NCBI GenBank assembly: GCA_903642255.1 | Contig: CAHJWP010000005.1 | Coordinates: 1 to 40,837, forward strand | Source: Sphingomonadaceae bacterium | Lineage (GTDB): Bacteria; Pseudomonadota; Alphaproteobacteria; Sphingomonadales; Sphingomonadaceae | DNA: 40,837 bases | Reading direction: 5' to 3' | In this document: positions 1-7,735 of the stretch, piece after piece | Layout of the letters: each line of letters begins with the position of its first letter | Numbering within the stretch: the first letter of the stretch is position 1 | Notes under the pieces: generated by a model | Told to the model about the DNA's origin: nothing | Database searches by the model: none | The model's input: only the letters and a program-made list of their open reading frames with translations | Made by a program: the position numbers and the translations under genes

Positions 1-5
1 CAGCG

Positions 6-1502
6 TCATGCCGCCACCCGCGTCAGCGACACGCCGAGCCCGGCGCGCCGCCGCAGCCATAGGCTCGGCCGGTAGCGCGGGTCGCCGGTCGCCGCCTGCA
101 CCCCTGCGAGGATCGCCAGCACCCGCCGCGCCCCGATCCGGTCGCCGAGCGCCAGCGGGCCGATCGGATATCCGAGGCCGAGGCGCACCGCGGCGTCGAT
201 GTCGGCCGGCGTCGCGATGCCGCGCTGCGCGATCTCGCACCCGGTGTTGACGATCATCGCCGCGATCCGCTGGGCGACGAACCCCGGACTGTCGGCGATC
301 ACCGTCACCTTGCGGCCGTCGCTCGCCAGCAGCGCGTGCGCCGCGGCGGTCACATCGGACAGCGTCAGCGGCGAGCGCATCAGCGTCCGCCGCGCGACAA
401 AATCGGGCAGCGGATCGACCGCGACCGTCCGTTCGGGATCGAGTCCGAGACGGACGGCAGCGGTCGACACGTCCTCCCCCCACAGCGACAGGATCAGCAC
501 GGGCGCGGACGCATCGTCGGGCGACGCGGCGGTCGCGAACCCCGCGGCGGCGCACAGGGCGATCAGCTCGACGTGGCGGTCACCGTCGCCGACCCACACG
601 GTGCGGCGGACATCGGGCACCGGCGGCTCGGCCGGCTCGGCCTTCGCACCGTCGGGATAGGCGTAGAAGCCCTGTCCCGTCTTGCGGCCGAACAGGCCGG
701 CCGCGAGGCGCGGCGGGACGAGCGCCGACGGCCGGTAGCGCGGGTCCTGCTGGAACTGGTCGTAGATCGACTGCATGACGCTGCCCGAGACGTCGAGCCC
801 GGTCAGGTCGAGCAGCTCGAACGGCCCCATGCGGAAACCCAGCCCCTCGCGCACGATCCGGTCGACCCCGGCAAAGTCGGTGACCCCCTCCTCGACGAGC
901 CGCAGCCCCTCGGTGTAGAGCGCGCGCCCGGCGTGGTTGATCAGGAACCCCGGCTGGTCGGTCGCCGCGACGGCGCGGTGGCCGGCTCCCTCGACCAGCG
1001 CGCGGAGCCGGTCGGCGACGGCGGGATCGGTGCGGATGCCGGGGATGACCTCGGCGATCTTCATCAGCGGGACGGGGTTGAAGAAGTGCAGCCCGGCGAC
1101 GCGCTCGGGGTGGCGGCACCTCGCCGCGATGGCGCTGATCAGCAGCGACGAGGTGTTGCTGGCGAGGATACAGTCCGGCGCGACGACCGCCTCCAGCTCG
1201 GCGAACAGGCCCTGCTTGGCGTCGAGCCGCTCGACGATCGCCTCGACGACGATGCCGCACCCCGCGAGGTCGGCGACCGATGCCGCGACGCCGATCCGGC
1301 CGGCCATCGCGTCGCGCGCGTCCGCCGTCAGCGTGCCCTTCGCCACCTGGCGGTCAAGCATGCCGCAGACGAAGGTCCGCGCCTCGCCAGCGGCTGCCGC
1401 GTTGGCGTCGAACAGAAGGATGTCGTGGCCGGAGTAGGCGAACAGCTGGACGATGCCGCGGCCCATGACGCCCGCGCCGATGACGCCGATGATCTCGCTC
1501 AT
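6..1502 (-). CDS. 3-hydroxyacyl-CoA dehydrogenase, long PaaH-like form
   Basis: A 498-residue NAD-dependent 3-hydroxyacyl-CoA dehydrogenase that should oxidise a 3-hydroxyacyl-CoA to the 3-ketoacyl-CoA in the cytoplasm. The N-terminus has the Rossmann motif GAGVMGRG (about residues 9-16). The catalytic region reads SNTSSL and GLHFFNPVPLMK, with the His of HFFNP and the following Glu of the family. Two C-terminal 3HCDH helical domains follow, one near residues 180-285 and one near 400-490. This gives the ~500-residue length of PaaH/3-hydroxyadipyl-CoA dehydrogenases rather than the ~285 residues of short 3-hydroxybutyryl-CoA dehydrogenases. An AGGA lies about 10 nt before the ATG. It is the last visible gene of a minus-strand set with an acyl-CoA dehydrogenase 12 nt upstream and an enoyl-CoA hydratase before that, so three consecutive beta-oxidation-type steps are together. 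The substrate is not shown by the sequence. Confidence 0.93.
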   Translation of the reverse strand: MSEIIGVIGAGVMGRGIVQLFAYSGHDILLFDANAAAAGEARTFVCGMLDRQVAKGTLTADARDAMAGRIGVAASVADLAGCGIVVEAIVERLDAKQGLFAELEAVVAPDCILASNTSSLLISAIAARCRHPERVAGLHFFNPVPLMKIAEVIPGIRTDPAVADRLRALVEGAGHRAVAATDQPGFLINHAGRALYTEGLRLVEEGVTDFAGVDRIVREGLGFRMGPFELLDLTGLDVSGSVMQSIYDQFQQDPRYRPSALVPPRLAAGLFGRKTGQGFYAYPDGAKAEPAEPPVPDVRRTVWVGDGDRHVELIALCAAAGFATAASPDDASAPVLILSLWGEDVSTAAVRLGLDPERTVAVDPLPDFVARRTLMRSPLTLSDVTAAAHALLASDGRKVTVIADSPGFVAQRIAAMIVNTGCEIAQRGIATPADIDAAVRLGLGYPIGPLALGDRIGARRVLAILAGVQAATGDPRYRPSLWLRRRAGLGVSLTRVAA

Positions 1503-1514
1503 GTCGCTCGGGTC

Positions 1515-3191
1515 CTAGTTGGCGCGGCCGAGCAGCCCCCGGGCGATGACCTGCGCCTGGATTTCCGCCGCCCCCTCGAAGATGCTGAGGATGCGCGCGT
1601 CGCACAGCACGCGACTGATCTGATATTCGAGCGCGAAGCCGTTGCCGCCGTGGATCTGCAGCGCATTGTCGGCGTTCGACCAGGCCACACGTGCCGCCAG
1701 CAGCTTGGCCATGCCGGCCTCGATATCGCAGCGCTTGTCGGCGTCTTTCTCGCGCGCCGCGGCATAGGTCAGCTGGCGGGCGATCATCGTCTCGACCGCC
1801 ATCGCACCGAGCTTGCCGCCCACACGCGGGAAGGTGATCAGCGGCTCGCCGAACTGGACCCGGTCGAGAGCGTAGCGCAGGCCGAGTTCGAGCGCGTTCT
1901 GCGCCACGCCGACAGCGCGCGCCGCGGTCTGGATGCGCGCGCTCTCGAACGTCTCCATCAGCTGCTTGAATCCCTGCCCCTCGACCCCGCCGAGCAGCGC
2001 GTCGCCGGCCACTGCGAAGCCGTCGAAGGCGAGCTCGTACTCCTTCATTCCGCGGTAGCCGAGCACCTCGATCTCGCCGCCGGTCATGCCGGCCGCGGGG
2101 AATGGTTCGGCGTCGTCGCCGCGCGGCTTGGCGGCGAGCAGCATCGACAGGCCGCGGTAGCCGCCCGCCGCCGGATCAGTGCGGACCAGCAGGGTCATCA
2201 GGTCGCTGCGCGCGGCGTGGGTGATCCACGTCTTGTTGCCGTCGACGCGCCACCCTTCCGCCCCGGCCGCATCGGTCGTTCGGACCGCCCGCGTCCGCAG
2301 GCTGGCGAGGTCGGAGCCGGTGTTGGGTTCAGTGAATACCGCCGTCGGCAGGATCTCGCCGCTGGCGAGGCGCGGCAGGTAATGCGCCTTCTGCGCCTCG
2401 GTTCCGCCGAGGCGGATCAGTTCGGCGGCGATCTCCGACCGCGTGCCGAGCGAGCCGACGCCGATATAGCCGCGCGACAGTTCCTCCGAGACGACGCACA
2501 TCGCCAGCTTGCCGAGGCCGGACCCGCCATATTCTTCCGGGATCGTCAGTCCGAAGACACCGAGTTCCGCCATCGCCGTAACAACGTCCAGCGGGATATA
2601 GTCGTTGCGCAGGTGCCAGCCGTGCGCGTGCGGCGCGACGCGGTCGTCGACGAAGCGGTGGAACTGGTCCGCCATCATGTCGAGCAGGTCGTCGCCGAGC
2701 GCCGTCCGCGCCATTTCCCCCGCGCCGAGCAGCGCCGCGATCCGCACCCGCGCATCGCCGCCGCCCGCCGCGATCAGCGCGGCACAATCAGCATCGCCGA
2801 GCAGCGCCGCCGCGTCCGCCGCCAGCCCGAGGTCGCCCGGCCGCACCGTCTCGACCTGACTCATCGCGATGCCGCCGCCGAGCTGCGCGAGATACTCGCC
2901 GAAGCCGCAGACGAGGATCAGCCGCTCGACCTCGCGCAAGCCGCCATCGCCGGCCAGCGCCTCGGCCCAGCCGAGCAGCGCGCGCAGGCCCGCGGCATAG
3001 GTGAACAGCCACGCGAGCCCGTGCGCCGCATGCTGATGCCGGTTGACCAGCGCTGCATCGACCTTGCCGCCCGGCGCGACGAGCGCCGCCGTCGCCGCGC
3101 GGGCGTGGGCGCAGTAGCGCTCGACCGCGGCGAGGGCGGTATGACAGCGCGCGGTCAGCGCGGCGTCGGCGTTCGGATCGTCGAGGGCCAT
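1515..3191 (-). CDS. Acyl-CoA dehydrogenase with N-terminal extension, methylsuccinyl-CoA dehydrogenase-like
   Basis: A 558-residue FAD-dependent acyl-CoA dehydrogenase. The first ~150 residues are an extra helical region absent from ordinary ~380-residue family members. The ACAD core follows: an N-terminal helical domain ending in IPEEYGGSG and EELSRGYIGVGSLG, a middle beta domain with the flavin/substrate motif TEPNTGSDL, and a C-terminal domain with RVQFGEPL and the conserved IHGGNGF. The extension plus the EELSRGYIGVGSLGTRSEI stretch is what I recall for methylsuccinyl-CoA dehydrogenase of the ethylmalonyl-CoA pathway, so a 2-branched or dicarboxylic acyl-CoA substrate is plausible but inferred. 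The open frame continues upstream; I chose the ATG at 3191 because it lies 11 nt past the hydratase stop. An in-frame ATG 19 codons earlier would overlap the hydratase. It sits in a minus-strand set with the hydratase and the 3-hydroxyacyl-CoA dehydrogenase. Confidence 0.9.
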   Translation of the reverse strand: MALDDPNADAALTARCHTALAAVERYCAHARAATAALVAPGGKVDAALVNRHQHAAHGLAWLFTYAAGLRALLGWAEALAGDGGLREVERLILVCGFGEYLAQLGGGIAMSQVETVRPGDLGLAADAAALLGDADCAALIAAGGGDARVRIAALLGAGEMARTALGDDLLDMMADQFHRFVDDRVAPHAHGWHLRNDYIPLDVVTAMAELGVFGLTIPEEYGGSGLGKLAMCVVSEELSRGYIGVGSLGTRSEIAAELIRLGGTEAQKAHYLPRLASGEILPTAVFTEPNTGSDLASLRTRAVRTTDAAGAEGWRVDGNKTWITHAARSDLMTLLVRTDPAAGGYRGLSMLLAAKPRGDDAEPFPAAGMTGGEIEVLGYRGMKEYELAFDGFAVAGDALLGGVEGQGFKQLMETFESARIQTAARAVGVAQNALELGLRYALDRVQFGEPLITFPRVGGKLGAMAVETMIARQLTYAAAREKDADKRCDIEAGMAKLLAARVAWSNADNALQIHGGNGFALEYQISRVLCDARILSIFEGAAEIQAQVIARGLLGRAN

Positions 3192-3202
3192 GGCCGACTG
3201 TA

Positions 3203-4033
3203 TCAGCTCTTGCGCTGCAGCCGCTTGGCCTTTTGCCGTTCGCGCCATGCGGTCATCAGTCGCTTCGGTTCGTCGGACGTATGCGCCCGGCCGACCGCGC
3301 GCACCCCGGCCTGGACCGCGTCGGCGATCGACATCTGCTCCCAGTCGCGGCACAGTTCCTTCTGGATGCGGATCGCGCGCGGCCCCGCCATGCAGATCGA
3401 GTGGACCCAACGCTCGATGGCCGCGTCGAGCTCGTCGGGGGCGACGAGCTTCTCGATATAGGTGAAGTGGTACGCCTCCTCGGCGGAGATCATCTCGCCG
3501 GTGAAGACCAGCTCCATCGCCTTGCCCCAGCCGGTCAGGCGCGGGATCAGGCACGCCTCCATGCCCGACGGCACGCCGTACTTGACCTCGGGCATGCCGA
3601 AGCGCGACCGGGTCGAGGCGACGCGCATGTCGCATGCCGTGGCGATCTCCATACCCGCACCGAGGCAATAGCCGTCGATCCGGGCGATCACCGGCACCGG
3701 CACGCGGCGGATGCTGTCGCAGGCGTGGTGGGTCGTCTTGCTGCCGCGTTCGGCGACGACGTGATCGGGGAATTCCGACATCTGGCCGATGTTCGCCCCG
3801 CCGATGAACGCCTCGGTTCCTGCACCGGTCAGCACGACGCAGCGCAGGTCCGCCTCCTGCGATACCTCGGCCATCTTCTCGGCGAGCAGCGCGCGCCCCT
3901 CGACCGGCAGGGCGTTCTTCTTCTCGACGTTGTTGACGATGACATAAGCGACGCGGCCGCCTTCCGACCGCGCCTCCCACCGCACGAGGATCAGGTCCTC
4001 GCGGTCGTAGTGCGGTTCAGCCATCGACGCCAT
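3203..4033 (-). CDS. Enoyl-CoA hydratase/isomerase (crotonase) with both catalytic glutamates
   Basis: A crotonase-fold protein of about 276 residues expected to add water to a 2-enoyl-CoA. The oxyanion-hole segment reads AFIGGANIGQM. The stretch GAGMEIATACD carries the first catalytic Glu position and MPEVKYGVPSGME carries the second, so both acid/base residues of true hydratases are present, unlike the crotonase at 37839-38660. It is the first gene of the minus-strand set that continues with the acyl-CoA dehydrogenase (11-nt gap) and 3-hydroxyacyl-CoA dehydrogenase. Several starts are possible: ATGs at 4045, 4033 and 4024 lie within eight codons. I chose 4033 because a GGA is seven bases ahead of it; the choice is weak. 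The 150 bases up to the next gene contain no other reading frame I would call. Confidence 0.9.
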   Translation of the reverse strand: MASMAEPHYDREDLILVRWEARSEGGRVAYVIVNNVEKKNALPVEGRALLAEKMAEVSQEADLRCVVLTGAGTEAFIGGANIGQMSEFPDHVVAERGSKTTHHACDSIRRVPVPVIARIDGYCLGAGMEIATACDMRVASTRSRFGMPEVKYGVPSGMEACLIPRLTGWGKAMELVFTGEMISAEEAYHFTYIEKLVAPDELDAAIERWVHSICMAGPRAIRIQKELCRDWEQMSIADAVQAGVRAVGRAHTSDEPKRLMTAWRERQKAKRLQRKS

Positions 4034-4183
4034 CGTCACATCCATTCCGTTCGTTCCAGCCCGCGGTCGTCGCGCGCATCGGCGTCTGGCGCAGGCAAAT
4101 TGCCGGACTGTCATCTGCGAAGCGGGACGACCGTAACAAGTCAGTTTTGATGCACCGGAAATGAGGCGAACTCATCCCCGCCA

Positions 4184-5320
4184 TCACCGCAGGTCAACCG
4201 ACTGAACGTGCCCGGTGTCGGACGCCGCGATGATGGTGTCGAGCAGGCGGTGCAGCTCGAGCCCCGTGCCGAAATCGGGTGCCACCGGCCCGCCGCTGCG
4301 GATGGCGGCGGCCAGTCCGCGATAGAGGTGCGCGACGTTGACCAGCGTGGCGTGCGGCACGTCGACTCCCGGATACGGCTGGACGGTCGGCAGGCCGGCG
4401 GGGATGTCGCCGCTGTCGGCGACGGGGATCGCGGCGAGCGACCGCTCCGGCAGCGTCGCGCCGGTCAGGGTCAGTTCGCTCATCTGGAAGTTGAGCGGTC
4501 CCGGCCAGCCGACTGCCAACGTGCCCGTCTCGCCGAACACTTCGAGCGCGATGGCGTGCCCGGCGACGACACCGCCCGAAATGCAGATCGACAGCGCCGC
4601 GCCGCTCACCATCAGGCCCGACACGAGGATTTGGTCGGGCGCGTCCTTGGCCACGCGTTCACCGGTTTCGACGACCTCGACCGCGTCGAACTGCGTTGCG
4701 ACGACCCCGGCGAGGCTGGCGATGTCGCCGGCGACGAAACGCAGCGCGTCGATCGCATGGCCGCCTTGGATGTTGAGGGTACTCGCCCCGTTGGCCTTGT
4801 CGATGACGTACAGCCCCTCGCGGCTGCGCCGTCCGCCGCCGCCGGGGAGCGCGCAGGCGAGGCGGACGGCGATGACGCGGCCGATATGGCCATCGGCGAC
4901 CAGCGTCTTCGCCCGGAGCAGCGCCGGGGCGCCGCGCGCCTGCAGGCCGACCATCGCGCGGACGCCCTTCGCCGCCGCCAGCGCCGCCATCTCGGCGGCC
5001 TGCGCCGTCGTCGCCGCCAGCGGCCATTCGCAGTAGACGTGCTTGCCGGCGGCGAGCGCGAGCATCGTCAGCCGGTAATGGTCGGGAGCCTTGACCGTCA
5101 CGGCGACGAGATCAACGTCAGGGCAGTCGATCAGCGCCTGCGGATCGGTGAAGGCGTGGCGCGCACCGAACGCCGCCGCGCTGCGCTCCGCCGTCTCGGC
5201 CCGCGTCGTCGCGACGGCGACGAGGTCGAAATCGTCGAGCCGGTGGAGCACGGGCACGTGGACCGAGCTGCCCCAGCCCTTGTCGGGATTGGCCCCGATG
5301 ATGCCGACGCCGATCGTCAC
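4184..5320 (-). CDS. Gfo/Idh/MocA-family oxidoreductase, Gal80-like
   Basis: A 378-residue NAD(P)-dependent oxidoreductase of the Gfo/Idh/MocA family. The N-terminal Rossmann domain starts with GIIGANPDKGWGSSVHVPVL, and the C-terminal half should be the mixed alpha/beta substrate domain. The family's EKP motif, whose Lys contacts cofactor and substrate, reads EWP here (YCEWPLAAT, near residue 98). Yeast Gal80 and bacterial Gal80-like proteins also carry EW at this place, so this belongs to that branch. Whether it is a working dehydrogenase or a sensor is open. Start is GTG (the first codon is CAC on the plus strand) with only a weak GGGA ahead. It is divergent from the lactonase-like amidohydrolase at 5568. 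A pair that oxidises a hydroxyl to a lactone and then opens it would fit, as inference. Confidence 0.85.
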   Translation of the reverse strand: MTIGVGIIGANPDKGWGSSVHVPVLHRLDDFDLVAVATTRAETAERSAAAFGARHAFTDPQALIDCPDVDLVAVTVKAPDHYRLTMLALAAGKHVYCEWPLAATTAQAAEMAALAAAKGVRAMVGLQARGAPALLRAKTLVADGHIGRVIAVRLACALPGGGGRRSREGLYVIDKANGASTLNIQGGHAIDALRFVAGDIASLAGVVATQFDAVEVVETGERVAKDAPDQILVSGLMVSGAALSICISGGVVAGHAIALEVFGETGTLAVGWPGPLNFQMSELTLTGATLPERSLAAIPVADSGDIPAGLPTVQPYPGVDVPHATLVNVAHLYRGLAAAIRSGGPVAPDFGTGLELHRLLDTIIAASDTGHVQSVDLR

Positions 5321-5484
5321 GTCGCCGATCCCGCGCCGCCGACGACCGCTGACGGGGTGTCCGCCGCGGTGGCGGGACGGCGCGAAATGGGCCCGGTCGG
5401 GGCACGCGCTGGGATCGGGCCGGTATCGGCGTGGTATCGCGGGCGGTCCGCGTCGGGTCTCATGAAATCATCGCCTTGGACCCC

Positions 5485-5515
5485 TTGCCCGGTCGCATCC
5501 AGAACGGCATATACT
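5485..5515 (+). promoter_or_regulatory. Possible promoter of the amidohydrolase gene
   Basis: TTGCCC (5485-5490) and TATACT (5510-5515) are separated by 19 bases and lie 52 bases before the ATG at 5568. A direct repeat AGAACGG occurs at 5501-5507 and 5525-5531, 24 bases apart, or a little over two helical turns, and could be an activator or repressor site. The spacer is longer than the usual 17 and the -35 is a half match, so this is tentative. The remaining sequence between 5321 and 5484 is GC-rich and shows nothing else I can support. Confidence 0.3.
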
Positions 5516-5567
5516 CCGGTTATTAGAACGGGCGGCGCGGATCAAGCGGGAAGGGAGCCGACGCGAA

Positions 5568-6593
5568 ATGACCGGCGGACCCGTCCTGCAGCGGTCGCTG
5601 GCCGAGCTCGCGGCGTGGCAGAGCGGTCCGGCCGAGGAAGTGATCGACCCCGGCCTGCCGATCGTCGACGCTCATCATCACATGTGGTGGCGCCCGCCCG
5701 AGGCGTATCAACTGCCTGAAATCCTTGCCGATACCGGCTCGGGCCATAATGTCCGCGCGACCGTCTTCGTCCAATGCACGGCGATGTACCGCGCCGATGG
5801 TCCCGAGGCCTTCCGCCCGGTCGGCGAGACCGAATATGTCGGCGGCGTCGCGGCGATCAGCGCCAGCGGCCTGTTCGGCGACACCAGGCTGTGCGCCGGC
5901 ATCGTCGGCTACGCCGACCTCCGCAACCCCGGCGTCGCCGCCGTCCTCGACGCCCATATCGCCGCCGGCAGCGGCCGCTTCCGCGGAATTCGCCAACAGG
6001 CGCAACAGGATAGCCACGTCGGTGCGCTCGCCCGCGCCGTCCCCCCACGCGACCTGCTGCGTGATTCTGCCTTCCGCCGCGGCTTCGCGCGCCTCGCCCC
6101 GCTGGGCCTCGGTTTCGACGCGTGGGTCTATTTTACCCAGCTCGGCGACGTCGCCGACCTCGCCGCCGCCTTCCCCGAAACATCGATCATTCTCAACCAC
6201 ATCGGCGCCCCCCTCGGCGTCGGCTATTACGCCGACCGTCGCGCCGAGGTATTCGCGGCATGGTCGGCGGGCATCGCCACCCTCGCTCGCCACCCCAACG
6301 TCAGCATCAAGCTCGGCGGCCTCGGCATGGCGGCGTACGGCTTCGGCCTCGCCGAGCGCTCCGCTCCGGCGTCGTCAGTCGAACTCGCAACCCTGTGGCA
6401 GCCGTACCTCGACGTCTGCATCGCCGCCTTCGGACCCGACCGCGGCATGTTCGAGAGCAACTTCCCGGTCGACAAACAGGCGTGCAGCTACCGCACATTA
6501 TGGAATGCTTTCAAGCGGATGACCGCCGGTCACTCGCCGGACGAACGGACCGCGATGTTCAGCGCCACCGCGATGCGGGTCTACCGCTTATAG
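5568..6593 (+). CDS. Amidohydrolase-2 family hydrolase, lactonase-like
   Basis: A 341-residue TIM-barrel hydrolase of the amidohydrolase-related (PF04909-type) family, which includes 2-pyrone-4,6-dicarboxylate lactonase, 4-sulfomuconolactonase and sugar lactonases. The first strand carries the HxH-type signature VDAHHHMWW (about residues 32-40). Later come RGIRQQ, ILNHIGAP with a conserved His, SIKLGGLG, and FESNFPVDK, which holds the last-strand acidic residue region. The likely role is hydrolysis of a lactone or a related carboxyl derivative in the cytoplasm. An AAGGGAG ribosome site lies about 10 nt ahead of the ATG. The gene stands alone on the plus strand, divergent from a Gfo/Idh oxidoreductase. 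Its TAG stop (6591-6593) directly abuts the TAA stop of the convergent epoxide hydrolase. The substrate is not shown; a lactone made by the Baeyer-Villiger enzyme or the neighbouring oxidoreductase is a reasonable guess. Confidence 0.87.
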   Translation: MTGGPVLQRSLAELAAWQSGPAEEVIDPGLPIVDAHHHMWWRPPEAYQLPEILADTGSGHNVRATVFVQCTAMYRADGPEAFRPVGETEYVGGVAAISASGLFGDTRLCAGIVGYADLRNPGVAAVLDAHIAAGSGRFRGIRQQAQQDSHVGALARAVPPRDLLRDSAFRRGFARLAPLGLGFDAWVYFTQLGDVADLAAAFPETSIILNHIGAPLGVGYYADRRAEVFAAWSAGIATLARHPNVSIKLGGLGMAAYGFGLAERSAPASSVELATLWQPYLDVCIAAFGPDRGMFESNFPVDKQACSYRTLWNAFKRMTAGHSPDERTAMFSATAMRVYRL

Positions 6594-7733
6594 CAGCGGA
6601 CGAAAGAACGCCGCGATGTCGGCGGCCAGCGCGGCGGGCTGCTCCATCGCGGCGAAGTGTCCGCCGCGCGGCATCTCGCTCCAGTGCCGGACGTCGTAGA
6701 CCCGTTCGAGCCACTCGCGCGGCGGCAACGCCACCTCCCCCGGAAACAGCCCAAAGCCGAGTGGCGGCAGGACCCGCTCGCCTGGAGCGAACGCCAGCGG
6801 GGACGTCTGCGCCTCGCGGTACAGCCGGATCGACGACCCGATTGTGCCGGTGAACCAGTAGACTGCAACGTTGGTCAGCAGCGCATCCATCGCAAACGCT
6901 GTGCTCAGGTCGCCGTCGCAGTCGGAAATCGCCCGGAACTTGTCGAGCAGCCACGCCGCGAGCCCGGCAGGCGAGTCGTTGAGCCCGTAAGCGAGCGTCT
7001 GCGGCCGCGCCGCGTGGATCGTCGTGTGCGAACTGACGCCGCCGATGTTCGTCCGCATCCGGTCGAGGAACGCGGTCTCGGCCGCCGACAGCGCGCGCTC
7101 GCTCAGGTCGGGCTGGAGCGACCCGGGTACCCAGTTGAGGTGGATGCCGCCGATGCGTTCGGGATGGGCCAGCGCCAGCCACGTCGACACCGTCGCGCCC
7201 CAGTCGCCACCCTGCACGCCATAATGGTCGTAGCCGAGACCAGCCATCAGGTCGGCCCACATCCCGGCGATACGCTTCGGCGTCATCCCCGGCGCTGTCG
7301 GGCGATCGGAGAAGCCGTAGCCCGGCATCGACGGCACGATCACGTCGAAGGTGTCCGCCGCGTCGCCGCCGAATGCCGCCGGGTCGGCGAGTAGCGGCAC
7401 GATGTCGAGCATCTCGACGAACGATCCGGGCCAGCCGTGGCTGATCAGCAGCGGGCGTGGCGATTGCCCCCGCCCACGCGCGTGGATGAACTGTATATCC
7501 AGGCCGTCGATGCGCGCCTTGAACTGCGGCAGGACGTTGATCGCCGCCTCCTGCGCGCGCCAGTCGAAGTCGTAGGCCCAATAGTCGAGCGCGCCCTTCA
7601 GCCAGCTCTCTAGGGCACCATAGCTCCACTCGGCGTCGTTTACCTCGTCGGGCCACCGCGTCCGCACCAGCCGTGCCCGCAGGTCGGCGATGTCGGCATC
7701 GGGAACGGCAATCCGGAACGGCCGTACCTCCAC
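6588..7733 (-). CDS. Epoxide hydrolase, EHN-type alpha/beta hydrolase (copy 1)
   Basis: An alpha/beta-hydrolase of 381 residues with the N-terminal EHN domain of microsomal and juvenile-hormone-type epoxide hydrolases (opening with RPFRIAVPDADIADL). It should open an epoxide to a vicinal diol through a covalent ester. Seen: oxyanion loop SHGWPGS (about 98-104), nucleophile Asp177 in QGGDWGA, cap-domain Tyr in RPQTLAYGLNDSP, and catalytic His359 in RGGHFAAME. Start is GTG at 7733, two bases after the stop of the upstream P450 gene. The open frame runs further up but only inside the P450 gene, and the family's usual N-terminus matches the GTG start. Translation is probably coupled to the P450, making a P450-epoxide hydrolase pair. 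A paralogue with the same catalytic set lies at 14734-15927. Confidence 0.92.
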   Translation of the reverse strand: MEVRPFRIAVPDADIADLRARLVRTRWPDEVNDAEWSYGALESWLKGALDYWAYDFDWRAQEAAINVLPQFKARIDGLDIQFIHARGRGQSPRPLLISHGWPGSFVEMLDIVPLLADPAAFGGDAADTFDVIVPSMPGYGFSDRPTAPGMTPKRIAGMWADLMAGLGYDHYGVQGGDWGATVSTWLALAHPERIGGIHLNWVPGSLQPDLSERALSAAETAFLDRMRTNIGGVSSHTTIHAARPQTLAYGLNDSPAGLAAWLLDKFRAISDCDGDLSTAFAMDALLTNVAVYWFTGTIGSSIRLYREAQTSPLAFAPGERVLPPLGFGLFPGEVALPPREWLERVYDVRHWSEMPRGGHFAAMEQPAALAADIAAFFRPLL

Positions 7734-7735
7734 TC

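Noticed and set aside
336-3461. A 1041-codon open frame on the plus strand
   Set aside because: It lies antisense to three well-supported genes, is dominated by Arg, Asp, Ala and His from mirrored GC-rich codons, and has no recognisable domain. It is a shadow frame.
4161-4175. ATGAG-GCGAA-CTCAT dyad between the Gfo/Idh and hydratase genes
   Set aside because: It has T-N11-A form, but no LysR gene adjoins, it lies far from the hydratase start, and five-base dyads of variable spacing are expected several times by chance in the window's intergenic DNA.
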